Origin: Cytophagales bacterium
GTDB taxonomy: Bacteria > Bacteroidota > Bacteroidia > Cytophagales > Cyclobacteriaceae
Length of the DNA stretch: 64,000 bases
Reading direction: 5' to 3'
NCBI GenBank assembly: GCA_025359125.1
Contig: JANYHI010000082.1
Location: 1-64,000, forward strand
Position numbers and translations under genes: made by a program. Of the stretch, positions 1 to 7,290 are shown one piece after another (position 1 is the stretch's first letter; the number at the start of each line of letters is the position of its first letter). The notes beneath the pieces were generated by a model, which was given only the letters and a program-made list of their open reading frames with translations, ran no database searches and was not told the DNA's origin.

Positions 1-171
1 AGTGGTGAGACTATCTCGATTAAAAACGGAATACCTTGGAAAGTAATATGGACAGTAGAACTCAGTTCAAGAGCAGAGGCCATGAAACTTGAATCCAAAA
101 TCAAAAAAAGAGGAGCCAAAAGATTCATCGAAGACCTATCGAACAAAAATTCTACTTCATTCCACCTTTAA
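1..171 (+). CDS. GIY-YIG endonuclease family protein, C-terminal part
   Basis: The reading frame is open from the first base and ends at TAA 169-171, so the N-terminal half with the GIY and YIG strands lies outside the window. The 56 visible residues read like the end of a small single-domain GIY-YIG nuclease: a PWK strand, then SSRAEAMKLESKIKKRGAKR, where the family's helix with the catalytic glutamate sits, then a short tail. Such ~80-100 residue proteins are common and often multi-copy in Bacteroidota genomes; their cellular role is mostly unknown. The last 20 bases overlap the end of the convergent DsrE-like gene. The family call rests on the C-terminal motif only. Confidence 0.75.
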   Translation, partial: SGETISIKNGIPWKVIWTVELSSRAEAMKLESKIKKRGAKRFIEDLSNKNSTSFHL

Positions 172-592
172 CATAAGACCAACCACCTTCCTGTTTCAAT
201 GCGAGCTCGATAATAGCAGACGGAACAACAACGGCTTGCGAAAGTAAATCTTCCTTTTTCACATTTCTATTGCGCATGGTGTTATTGCAAGCTGCAAAGA
301 TTATGCCCTTGGACGTCCAGTCCGCAACAGAGCTACTCGCTTTAGATTTTGCAGTTATTAGCATATCAATCCCTCCCCCCTGACAGACTACTTCGATCTC
401 TGCATTCGGCCATGCCGCGCGCACATTTCCTACTTGCATATTCATACGTACTTGTGATGCCGAATCAGCATCCATGAACTGAAATACAATTTTATGTTTT
501 TTCATATCAAGAACCTCTGATCCTTGTTGTGCTTTTATTGCTTGTGGAGTGATTAACAATAGAACAATTACAGGTATGAGAATAGATTTCAT
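152..592 (-). CDS. Periplasmic DsrE-like protein
   Basis: A 146-residue protein with a signal peptide (hydrophobic residues 3-19, likely cleavage after the AIKA at 18-21). The mature part fits the DsrE/DsrF sulfur-relay fold: a first strand KIVFQF (34-39), a middle strand EIEVVCQGGG (65-74), a GIIFAACNNT segment (96-105) and a PSAIIEL turn near the end. C70 and C102 are candidate redox or persulfide cysteines. Family members act in sulfur relay or sulfur oxidation; an exported single-domain version has no assigned function. The ATG at 592 is chosen because it starts the signal peptide directly; an upstream in-frame start at 637 would place 15 polar residues before it. It overlaps the convergent GIY-YIG gene by 20 bases. 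Confidence 0.75.
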   Translation of the reverse strand: MKSILIPVIVLLLITPQAIKAQQGSEVLDMKKHKIVFQFMDADSASQVRMNMQVGNVRAAWPNAEIEVVCQGGGIDMLITAKSKASSSVADWTSKGIIFAACNNTMRNRNVKKEDLLSQAVVVPSAIIELALKQEGGWSYVKGGMK

Positions 593-779
593 ATTGAGTT
601 GGATTGTGGGTGGAGTGTTTGATTTTAGAAATAACACATACTGAAATTAATAAAAGGAAGGCATTCCATCAAATGTGGGACAAACAAGATGAAGCCACTT
701 TGATAAGAGAATCTAAAGCCCTTATGGTTTGCCAATCTAGCCCACAATCTCGTTATTTGTAAATTATAAACTACAAAAA

Positions 780-1748
780 GTGGCTTGGTTTAGAGATATT
801 AGTTGGGTAGAAATAATCTTGATTACACTCTTTGTTGCGTTCTATGGTTTATACCTGTTAAAGCTACTTCGAATAAGCAAAATACTGCATACTACTTTTT
901 ATACCATTTTAATAAAACTGATTGCACGGACAGCACTATTTGCTCTTCTACTGATTGCCTTTCTTGGCCCCTCATTCGGTGGCTCAAAGAAAGAAATCAA
1001 GTCTGTAGGTAAAGACATTATGATTTGTGTTGATCTGTCGAAGTCAATGGATGCGTTTGATATTCAACCTACTCGCCTTGAGAAAATTAAATTTGAGATG
1101 AAGAAAATTGTTGATGCGTTTAGCTCTGATAGAGTGGGTGTAATTATTTTTTCTTCAGAAGCCTTTATGCAATGCCCACTTACATATGATCAAAATGCGC
1201 TAAATCTTTTTATCGAAACCATGAACACAAGTTTAGTGCCCTCCAGTGGTACCGACTTTGGCCCGGCTATAAAGATGGCACTAAAGAAACTAACAGAACA
1301 AGAAGGCCCTAGCGGGCAGCAAAAATCAAAAGTAATTGTGCTAATTAGTGATGGCGAAGATTTTGGAGAAGAGACGAACGATATTGCCAAAGAGGTAGAA
1401 GATAATAATATCAAGCTCTTTACCTTAGGAGTAGGAACCGAGCGTGGAAGTCAGATTCAATCGGGAAGAAATTACAAAACAGACCAAAAGGGAAATACAA
1501 TTATATCAAAATTGAACGCCAGTTCGTTAAAGTCTTTGGCGAGCAAAACAGAGGGACAATATTTTGAAATCAACGACTCTAGAAATGATGTGAATCGATT
1601 GATTAATACCATTGGCAAAATTGAAGGAGAATTAAGAGATGCGCGTGTAGTAGACGTTTCGGCTAATAGATACTTTTATTTCTTATTAGCTGCGTTGGTT
1701 TTATTGGTATTAGATATTCTCGTTAGTATAAGAACAGTAAGTATATGA
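780..1748 (+). CDS. batB: BatB-like von Willebrand factor A membrane protein
   Basis: A 322-residue protein with two N-terminal membrane segments (about 10-28 and 45-64), a VWA domain (about 78-265) and a C-terminal membrane segment (about 297-317). The MIDAS metal site is intact: DLSKS at 85-89, T158 in SGTDF, and D191 in ISDGED. This architecture is that of Bat (Bacteroides aerotolerance) proteins, thought to act at the inner membrane in envelope stress or protein quality control. The start is GTG at 780; no ATG lies nearby in frame. The TPR gene that follows overlaps by 4 bases, matching the usual batB-batC order. The other usual partners (moxR, batA, batD, batE) are not adjacent. Confidence 0.82.
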   Translation: MAWFRDISWVEIILITLFVAFYGLYLLKLLRISKILHTTFYTILIKLIARTALFALLLIAFLGPSFGGSKKEIKSVGKDIMICVDLSKSMDAFDIQPTRLEKIKFEMKKIVDAFSSDRVGVIIFSSEAFMQCPLTYDQNALNLFIETMNTSLVPSSGTDFGPAIKMALKKLTEQEGPSGQQKSKVIVLISDGEDFGEETNDIAKEVEDNNIKLFTLGVGTERGSQIQSGRNYKTDQKGNTIISKLNASSLKSLASKTEGQYFEINDSRNDVNRLINTIGKIEGELRDARVVDVSANRYFYFLLAALVLLVLDILVSIRTVSI

Positions 1749-2605
1749 AGGGTATCATTTTATTTTTAGTTGCCTCTCTTCTCTTTACCGATTTAGATAA
1801 AATTGGTAAAATTAATTCCGCGAAAGCAGAAGCAAAAAAAGCTTTCCTTTCGGGAGATTTTAAAACCGCTATAGAAAAGTATTCTTATCTGGTAGATTCA
1901 TTAGGTGTGAATGAAGACGAGGTGCGCGCCAATCTGGCGAGTGCATATTTTCAGGCAAATGACACTACCCATGCTCAAAGTACTTATCAACAACTATTGC
2001 AAAGTGCCAATAAAAAAATAAAATCAGTTGCCAATCAGCAGTTGGGTGTAATGGCAAATAATCAGGAGAAGCTAGAGGAAGCTTTGGAGTATTTCAAGCA
2101 GGCACTCAAAGCCGCTCCTGAAAATGAAGAAGCCAGATACAACTATGAGGTGGTTAAAAAGAAATTAGAAGACAAGAAAAAACAAGATCAACAGAAAAAT
2201 AAAGATCAGAAGGATCAGGATAAGAAAGACGAACAGAAGAAAAATCAGAAGGATCAGAATAAAGACAAGAAAGATCAAGAGAAAAAAGATCAGGAGAAGA
2301 AAGAACAGCAAGACAAAAAAGATCCTAAAGACCAAAAAAATAAAGAACAACAAGACAAGGAGAAAAAAGAAAAAGAGCAGAAAGAGAAAGAACAAAAAGA
2401 AAAAGAGCAGCAGGAAAAAGACGAGAAAAATAAAGATAAGAAAGATATTCCTCCTTCTGTAAAAGATAAATTGAAGGATATGCAAATGAGTGAAGATAAG
2501 GCCAAAATGATTTTAGAGGCTATGAAAAATCAAGAGGTGCAATACCTGCAACAAAATAAACGCAAGGCAACCAAACCAAAAGATAAGAGCAAGCCTGATT
2601 GGTAA
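1745..2605 (+). CDS. batC: BatC-like TPR protein with a long charged tail
   Basis: A 286-residue protein, translationally coupled to batB by an ATGA overlap. A short N-terminal hydrophobic stretch (3-14) suggests a signal or anchor. Residues about 25-135 form tetratricopeptide repeats, including a clear last repeat with the EEALEYFKQALKAAP motif. From about 139 to 234 the chain is almost entirely K, D, Q, E and N in short irregular repeats, a low-complexity, probably extended or coiled segment. A short conserved tail near the end (PPSVKDKLKDMQMSEDKAKM) resembles the C-terminus of other BatC/BatE-type proteins. It probably forms a complex with the VWA protein; the role of the charged segment is unknown. 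Confidence 0.78.
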   Translation: MKGIILFLVASLLFTDLDKIGKINSAKAEAKKAFLSGDFKTAIEKYSYLVDSLGVNEDEVRANLASAYFQANDTTHAQSTYQQLLQSANKKIKSVANQQLGVMANNQEKLEEALEYFKQALKAAPENEEARYNYEVVKKKLEDKKKQDQQKNKDQKDQDKKDEQKKNQKDQNKDKKDQEKKDQEKKEQQDKKDPKDQKNKEQQDKEKKEKEQKEKEQKEKEQQEKDEKNKDKKDIPPSVKDKLKDMQMSEDKAKMILEAMKNQEVQYLQQNKRKATKPKDKSKPDW

Positions 2606-2727
2606 TCTAATTCTTAAGGTCATCATGCGTATACAAAGTTGCATGCGCATATTTTTACTCAATCTATTTTTCTCACATTAGCCAGTGCGTAGGAGCATGC
2701 TCGCACCTGTGCTAGTTTTAAATAAAA

Positions 2728-2756
2728 AGCATCGTCTCCAAAACAGAGACGATGCT
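2728..2756. terminator. Bidirectional intrinsic terminator
   Basis: A perfect 11-bp stem (arms 2728-2738 and 2746-2756, sequence AGCATCGTCTC and its complement) closes a 7-base loop. An A-run precedes it and a T-rich stretch follows, so it can act on both strands. It sits between the convergent batC and SMP-30-like genes. Confidence 0.85.
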
Positions 2757-2791
2757 AATTTTTACTTCTTAATGTTACTTGTAGTCTCTAA

Positions 2792-3649
2792 TTATTTTGT
2801 GAATTCGTAAGCCACCACTTTGTTTTTAAAGAAGGTTGGCACAAGCAATAATTTTTTCTCGGCAATAAATTCAATATCAGCAGCACTTACAGAATCTTTG
2901 CGTGTGTCTAGTAATAAATTATTTTTAAAATCGGCACTTACATAATTTACCATTCCGTTCCAACTAGATATCAAATAGCCACCATCACCCACCGCTTCAA
3001 TTCCATCACCATTGTCGATACTATCGCTTAGCATAGTCGTTTGCTTGTTTGAATCAATGCGACTGAATACACCACTGGAAAAGGAAACCATTTCCATATT
3101 ATTTCCTTCAGCCAATAACCCGTTTACACCTGCTGGCACATTTAACCATACTGATACTTGTCCGTTTTCAAGTAAATGAATATTGCCATTGCCAGTATCG
3201 CTGATGTACACTTTGCCAGTTTCGTCTACCGTAACATCATTTAGAAATTTGGCACTGTCTATCACATGTGTTTTGGTTATTTTACCAGTAGCGATATCCA
3301 CCTCATGAATTCTGTTGATATCGGCTACATATAAGGTGTTATTAAAAATGCCAAGGCCTTTTGGTGCATCCATATTAATTGCCCATTTCAACTCTGTGAT
3401 CTTTCCGTCAAGACCTAGTTTAGAAATAAAGCCGTTGCCATCTTTTCCATCGGGTGCTCCGTTGATATTGGCTACATATAAAATAGCATTCTTGCCATCA
3501 TAAATAACCGATTCGCAAGTAGTTAGTAACGTATCTGACTCCCATACTTTAGTAAGTTTTGGAGTGGACGTTTCCATAGTTTCTTTTTTTGAAGGCTGGC
3601 AGGCCCAAAGAGAAACCAAAGCAATAATCGAGATAAATGTAAATTTCAT
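2792..3649 (-). CDS. SMP-30/gluconolactonase-like lipoprotein
   Basis: A 285-residue protein with a lipoprotein signal (lipobox LWAC, lipidated Cys17). The rest shows repeated blade-like units of a six-bladed beta-propeller: VIYDGKNAILYVANI, GLGIFNNTLYVADI, NDVTVDETGKVYISDTGNG. This pattern matches the SMP-30/LRE (gluconolactonase/strictosidine synthase-like) superfamily. Some members hydrolyse sugar lactones using a metal held by Glu, Asn and Asp; the N in LNDV and D in VYISDTG are compatible, but a substrate cannot be read from sequence. It is probably a membrane-tethered periplasmic or surface protein. It appears to be a single-gene unit separated from batC by a terminator. Confidence 0.7.
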   Translation of the reverse strand: MKFTFISIIALVSLWACQPSKKETMETSTPKLTKVWESDTLLTTCESVIYDGKNAILYVANINGAPDGKDGNGFISKLGLDGKITELKWAINMDAPKGLGIFNNTLYVADINRIHEVDIATGKITKTHVIDSAKFLNDVTVDETGKVYISDTGNGNIHLLENGQVSVWLNVPAGVNGLLAEGNNMEMVSFSSGVFSRIDSNKQTTMLSDSIDNGDGIEAVGDGGYLISSWNGMVNYVSADFKNNLLLDTRKDSVSAADIEFIAEKKLLLVPTFFKNKVVAYEFTK

Positions 3650-3739
3650 AAGCGTTTAATTGTATTTAATTTTAAATATATTTCTATTAAAATTGGGTAC
3701 ATGATTTTTGTTCACTGTCTCTATCACCAAAATAAAAAA

Positions 3740-3758
3740 CCCGAGCATTCCGCTCGGG
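3740..3758 (-). terminator. Intrinsic terminator of ahcY
   Basis: A GC-rich 7-bp stem (CCCGAGC at 3740-3746, GCTCGGG at 3752-3758) with a 5-base loop. On the minus strand it is followed by a run of six T. It lies about 100 bases beyond the ahcY stop codon. Confidence 0.85.
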
Positions 3759-3857
3759 CCTCTCTAATTTGCAAGCAGAGAGTAAAAATTTAGTTTTTAG
3801 ATAATAGTTGCTAGTGATTTGTTCGCTTCAACAACCAGCAACCAATAATCTCACTTT

Positions 3858-5165
3858 TTAATATCTATAATAATCTGGCTTGAATGGGCCATTCACCGGA
3901 ACGCCAATGTATTTGGCTTGCTCGGCTGATAGCTCTTCTAACTCCACTCCTATCTTTTTCAAATGCAAGCGGGCTACCTTCTCATCTAAATGCTTTGGCA
4001 ACATGTACACTTTGTTTTCGTAGTTCTTGGTGTGCATCCACAACTCCAATTGTGCCAACACTTGGTTAGTAAATGAGTTGGACATTACAAACGAAGGGTG
4101 GCCTGTAGCGCAACCTAAGTTTACTAAGCGTCCTTCTGCCAATAAAATTACCTGGCGTCCATTTTTTAAGGTATACAAATCTACTTGTGGCTTCACTTCG
4201 TCTTTCTCTGCATTTTTATTCAACCAAGCCACATCAATTTCATTATCGAAGTGGCCAATGTTACACACAATGGTTTTATCTTTCATGCTTTCAAAGTGCT
4301 TACCCAAAACAATGCCCGAGTTACCGGTAGCACTTACCACAATGTCAGCCTCTTTTACTGCATCACTCATTTTCTTCACAGCAAAGCCATCCATCGCAGC
4401 TTGTAGTGCACAGATAGGATCAATCTCGGTTACAATCACGCGAGCACCTGCTCCACGCAACGAGGCGGCAGAACCTTTACCTACGTCTCCATAACCTGCT
4501 ACAACAGCAACCTTGCCCGCCATCATTACATCAGTAGCTCTGCGTATCGCATCTACTAGCGATTCTTTGCAGCCGTACTTATTGTCAAACTTCGATTTAG
4601 TTACTGAGTCATTGATGTTAATCGCAGGCAGCGGTAATTTACCAGCATGCATTCTTTCGATTAAGCGGTGTACGCCAGTGGTAGTTTCTTCAGAAATTCC
4701 TTTGATGCCATTTACCAACTCAGGGTTGCGATCTAACACCATGTTGGTAAGATCTCCACCATCATCCAAAATCATATTCAATGGCTTGCCATCTTTAAAA
4801 GCATAAAGTGTTTGCTCGATACACCAATCAAACTCCTGCTCGTTCATGCCCTTCCAAGCATAAACGGGAATACCCGCGGCTGCAATAGCGGCCGCTGCAT
4901 GATCTTGTGTAGAAAATATATTACAAGATGACCAAGATACTTCTGCGCCTAATTCTATCAATGTTTCAATTAACACAGCAGTTTGAATAGTCATGTGAAG
5001 ACATCCTGCTATTCTCGCGTCTTTTAATGGCTTTTGCTTGCCATATTCTTCACGTATGGCCATTAAGCCAGGCATTTCGGCCTCAGCCAATTTAATCTCT
5101 TTGCGGCCCCAAGCAGCAAGCGACATGTCTTTTACTTTGTATGCAGGTTTTTCAGCTACGGTCAT
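3858..5165 (-). CDS. ahcY: S-adenosylhomocysteine hydrolase
   Basis: A 435-residue cytoplasmic enzyme that splits S-adenosylhomocysteine into homocysteine and adenosine, closing the methylation cycle. Family hallmarks are all present: the substrate region around [13 protein letters not shown] (57-69), the [11 protein letters not shown] motif (185-195) with the active-site Lys and Asp, the NAD-binding loop GYGDVGKG (224-231), and the C-terminal PDYYRY tail whose Lys/Tyr reach the partner subunit's NAD. Length is typical for the bacterial form without the large insert. It stands alone, with its own promoter-like box and a strong terminator. Confidence 0.97.
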   Translation of the reverse strand: MTVAEKPAYKVKDMSLAAWGRKEIKLAEAEMPGLMAIREEYGKQKPLKDARIAGCLHMTIQTAVLIETLIELGAEVSWSSCNIFSTQDHAAAAIAAAGIPVYAWKGMNEQEFDWCIEQTLYAFKDGKPLNMILDDGGDLTNMVLDRNPELVNGIKGISEETTTGVHRLIERMHAGKLPLPAININDSVTKSKFDNKYGCKESLVDAIRRATDVMMAGKVAVVAGYGDVGKGSAASLRGAGARVIVTEIDPICALQAAMDGFAVKKMSDAVKEADIVVSATGNSGIVLGKHFESMKDKTIVCNIGHFDNEIDVAWLNKNAEKDEVKPQVDLYTLKNGRQVILLAEGRLVNLGCATGHPSFVMSNSFTNQVLAQLELWMHTKNYENKVYMLPKHLDEKVARLHLKKIGVELEELSAEQAKYIGVPVNGPFKPDYYRY

Positions 5166-5204
5166 AAATATGTATTTACTATTGATTTTGATTTACATAA
5201 ACAG

Positions 5205-5212
5205 CAAAGTTA
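5205..5212 (-). promoter_or_regulatory. Promoter -7 box of ahcY
   Basis: On the minus strand the sequence is TAACTTTG, an exact match to the Bacteroidota -7 consensus TAnnTTTG, about 40 bases upstream of the ahcY start. A convincing -33 TTTG at the right spacing is not obvious. Confidence 0.5.
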
Positions 5213-5279
5213 ACACAAAGTTTGGAAGGTAATACCGAAACTTTGAGCGTGTCCCGCCCTCACACAACCCCCGCGGAGT

Positions 5280-5349
5280 CGGGCTTTACGCGCCAAGTCC
5301 GGCCACCCTCAACCACCTCGCTCTCCGGGCTTTCCAATCCCTCACGCAG
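5280..5349. repeat. Bacteroidota-type intergenic repeat, copy 1
   Basis: A GC-rich block in AT-rich surroundings. It has two CGGGCTTT-containing halves, the first followed by the CAAGTCCG motif and the second by CAATCCCTCACGCAG. The same arrangement recurs at 56843-56916. Elements with a CGGGCTTT...CAATCCCTnACGCA core are familiar as dispersed spacers in Bacteroidota genomes; they carry no protein. This copy lies between the ahcY promoter and the truncated FrnE gene. Confidence 0.65.
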
Positions 5350-5403
5350 CAAACACACCAGAACTAATCAGTATAATTTTTAGTTTAGGTAAAAATAAAT
5401 AAG

Positions 5404-5495
5404 ATGACAAAGCCTAAAATAAAAATAGATGTAGTTTCAGATGTGGTGTGCCCTTGGTGCTACATCGGTAAGAGAAGATTAGAAAAAGCTATTGC
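5404..5495 (+). pseudogene. Truncated DsbA-family (FrnE-like) oxidoreductase, first ~30 codons
   Basis: From ATG 5404 the first 30 residues are a clear match to the start of FrnE-type DsbA thioredoxin-fold proteins: a KIKIDVVSDVVCPWC strand with the CPWC redox motif, followed by YIGKRRLEKAI. After that the homology stops abruptly. The continuing frame (to 5622) is the antisense of a CAP-domain fragment and is not FrnE-like. A complete FrnE is about 230 residues, so this is a 5' stub left by a deletion or rearrangement near 5490. Confidence 0.75.
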
Positions 5496-5648
5496 GCAAC
5501 CTAAAGCAGTAGTTTTTTTCCATACAACTTGTGTGCATTGGCCGCATACGCCCCCTTTGCACTTGCCTGAATTCTCATCAAAGAATTCTATTTCTGAAGC
5601 GCAGGCGTCAACAATTTTTTGAGGCGTATAAGTCTCCCATCTGACCAA
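5490..5648 (-). pseudogene. CAP/SCP-domain protein fragment
   Basis: Read on the minus strand, residues include a TPQKIVDACASE helix and then GVCGQCTQVVWKKTTALGCA, the signature of the CAP (SCP/PR-1) superfamily, whose usual form is CGHYTQVVWxxTTxLGCA. Here His-Tyr is replaced by Gln-Cys, which removes a conserved His of the CAP cavity. The domain's N-terminal part is absent upstream. The C-terminal part is cut at the junction with the FrnE stub. It is therefore a broken remnant of a secreted protein gene. Confidence 0.7.
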
Positions 5649-5680
5649 TATAAACTTCTTAGCAATATCAAGTCAAAACC

Positions 5681-5713
5681 AGGCGTCTGACAGCTAAGAG
5701 CACTCGGACGCCT
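5681..5713 (-). terminator. Hairpin after the T9SS remnant
   Basis: Arms AGGCGTCTGA (5681-5690) and TCGGACGCCT (5704-5713) pair over 10 bp with one G-T wobble and a 13-base loop. On the minus strand it follows the sorting-domain stop at 5720 and is followed by a short GGTTTTG stretch, so it is a plausible but weak terminator. Confidence 0.5.
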
Positions 5714-5719
5714 ATCAAT

Positions 5720-6312
5720 TTATTTCTTAATAAAATTTACGTAATAATTTTCTGTAGCAGTGCTCACCCGCACTAAATAATAACCGGCTGCATAATGGCG
5801 AACATCAACGGTTGTCTGATTTTGTTCGGTAGAAGTACCTTCTTGCAAACCACCGTTCGGATTAAAGATGCCGATCTCATTCTTGCCTTCTCCCGGTAAA
5901 TTCATCAGAATGTAATCACTAGTAGGGTTCGGACTGATCTCCAATGCTTTGCGATGTAGCCTGTAATATCACCCGTAACAATAATCGGGAAGTCTGATGA
6001 TCGTGCACTCTTGCATGTTTCCACTATAGACTATAGACTCTACACTATACACACCTGCTGCAGTAACACTCAGGGTGGCGTTGGTAGCGCCACTGATAGC
6101 CGTTCCATTTATATACTATCGGTTTCCTGCAGCGGCACTCGAAGTTAGCGTAGGCGTTTCGGTATTCCGTTAGAAATAGTAATAGTGAGCTTGGCCGGAT
6201 TAATGCAGAAAGTTTGCTGGACTTGCGGGGCAGCATTGTAATTAGCATTACCGGCCTGGTCTGCACTAATCGTTACACTCCCAGCTTTCACGTAGAGCTT
6301 TTTAATGGGCAT
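5720..6312 (-). pseudogene. Decayed secreted protein with Ig-like repeats and T9SS sorting domain
   Basis: The last 74 codons (5720-5944) encode a type A T9SS C-terminal sorting domain: ISPNPTSDYILMNLPG at the start, GIFNPNG in the middle, YYLVRVSTATENYYVNFIKK-like strands at the end. Upstream on the same strand, pieces of Ig-like/MBG repeats can be read in different frames: an NGTAISGATNATLSVTAAGVYSV strand pair, then SSAAAGNR followed by an in-frame TAG where Trp is expected, then QAGNANYNAAPQVQQTFC after a frameshift near 6160. With at least one stop and two frame changes the gene is dead. Its start has been lost. Confidence 0.75.
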
Positions 6313-6330
6313 CACAAAGGCAGTTTAGCC

Positions 6331-7275
6331 TTACTTGCGCATCTTTATCAATTCAACCTTTAGCATTTCATAAGCCTTTGGCAAGCCTACGGTTTGAGAG
6401 TTGAGTGTGTATCTGTCACAAACTCGCTTGATTTCTTCATCATCCAAAGTACTTAAAGTCTTTAGCACATCACGGGCATTAACCAGGTCACTTGCTATTT
6501 TATAATTTACTACTTCAGTTGGATACGGAATTAAATCTTTGAACCCATGTCCAAGTCCTCTAAATCCCGCGGCTAAGGCGTCAAGAAATTTCTTAAAGAT
6601 ATCTCCAATTGCTAATTCAAAGTTCGTGTCATTATTGGCATCTGTAAATAGATTACTGATAGAGAATTTTATGTCATCCTCCAATGCTTTATTCTTTCCC
6701 GTTCCATCTAAAGGATAGTTAAATCCGGTTGCGTCCCCAAGCTTAGTTGGACTGGGCTCATCTTCAATATACTTTCCCCTGAATTGGTTGCTTGGTGTTG
6801 CCTCTTCATTTATATAGTTCTGTTTGAAATAACTTTTTTTAGTTTTATCACTACTCTCATCATTAATATATTTATCCTTGTTAGCTTGATTGCTGTTTAT
6901 GAGTGCTATTTTTTCTAATGCAGGGTCGTTAGGATTTACTATAAAAGCGTTTACTATATTCATACAGCCTGAATTTTCATTCTGTGCTTTTTTCGATAAC
7001 TCCACCACTTGATTGTTAAGGTCGCCAATATGATTCACGATCCACAATTCACCTTGGTTGGCGTTCTGAATTGTAAAATCAAAGACCTCAATCATTTTTG
7101 ATACTAACGTTTTTGTTATTGGGCAACTGGATGGAATTTTTTCGCTGCCATTAATAAATATCGGCTTCGCCCATTTTGCGTATTCAATAAGATTTTGGGG
7201 TTGAGAATGGCCTGATTCACAGGTTAAAATTGCCACAAGAAAAACGAAAATTCGAGCAATGGTTAATGAGTTCAT
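6331..7275 (-). CDS. Exported protein of unknown function with YI(N/E)(D/E)E repeats
   Basis: A 314-residue protein with a signal peptide (hydrophobic 5-18, cleavage near 24). No family is recognised. The middle is polar and holds three short repeats: KYINDE (135-140), NYINEE (153-158) and KYIEDE (168-173), each followed by a Ser/Thr/Pro/Lys-rich linker. A Gly-rich helix-like stretch (ALAAGFRGLGHGFKDL) follows near 235-250. Cysteines at 19, 51, 104 and near 287 could form disulfides or, for Cys19, be part of the leader. It starts 15 bases after the stop of the glycine-rich protein gene and is surely co-transcribed with it, which suggests a shared envelope or surface role. Confidence 0.7.
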   Translation of the reverse strand: MNSLTIARIFVFLVAILTCESGHSQPQNLIEYAKWAKPIFINGSEKIPSSCPITKTLVSKMIEVFDFTIQNANQGELWIVNHIGDLNNQVVELSKKAQNENSGCMNIVNAFIVNPNDPALEKIALINSNQANKDKYINDESSDKTKKSYFKQNYINEEATPSNQFRGKYIEDEPSPTKLGDATGFNYPLDGTGKNKALEDDIKFSISNLFTDANNDTNFELAIGDIFKKFLDALAAGFRGLGHGFKDLIPYPTEVVNYKIASDLVNARDVLKTLSTLDDEEIKRVCDRYTLNSQTVGLPKAYEMLKVELIKMRK

Positions 7276-7290
7276 AACCTCAGATCTAAT

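Noticed and set aside
2165-2485. Minus-strand frame rich in Phe and Leu opposite the batC tail
   Set aside because: It is the antisense of the Lys/Gln/Asp/Glu-rich low-complexity segment and mirrors its composition.
4027-4494. Plus-strand frame of about 155 codons opposite ahcY
   Set aside because: It lies entirely antisense to a highly conserved enzyme gene and its translation resembles nothing known.
5166-5260. A SAM- or SAH-type riboswitch ahead of ahcY
   Set aside because: The spacer between promoter box and start is only about 40 bases with no pairing pattern that fits these riboswitches.
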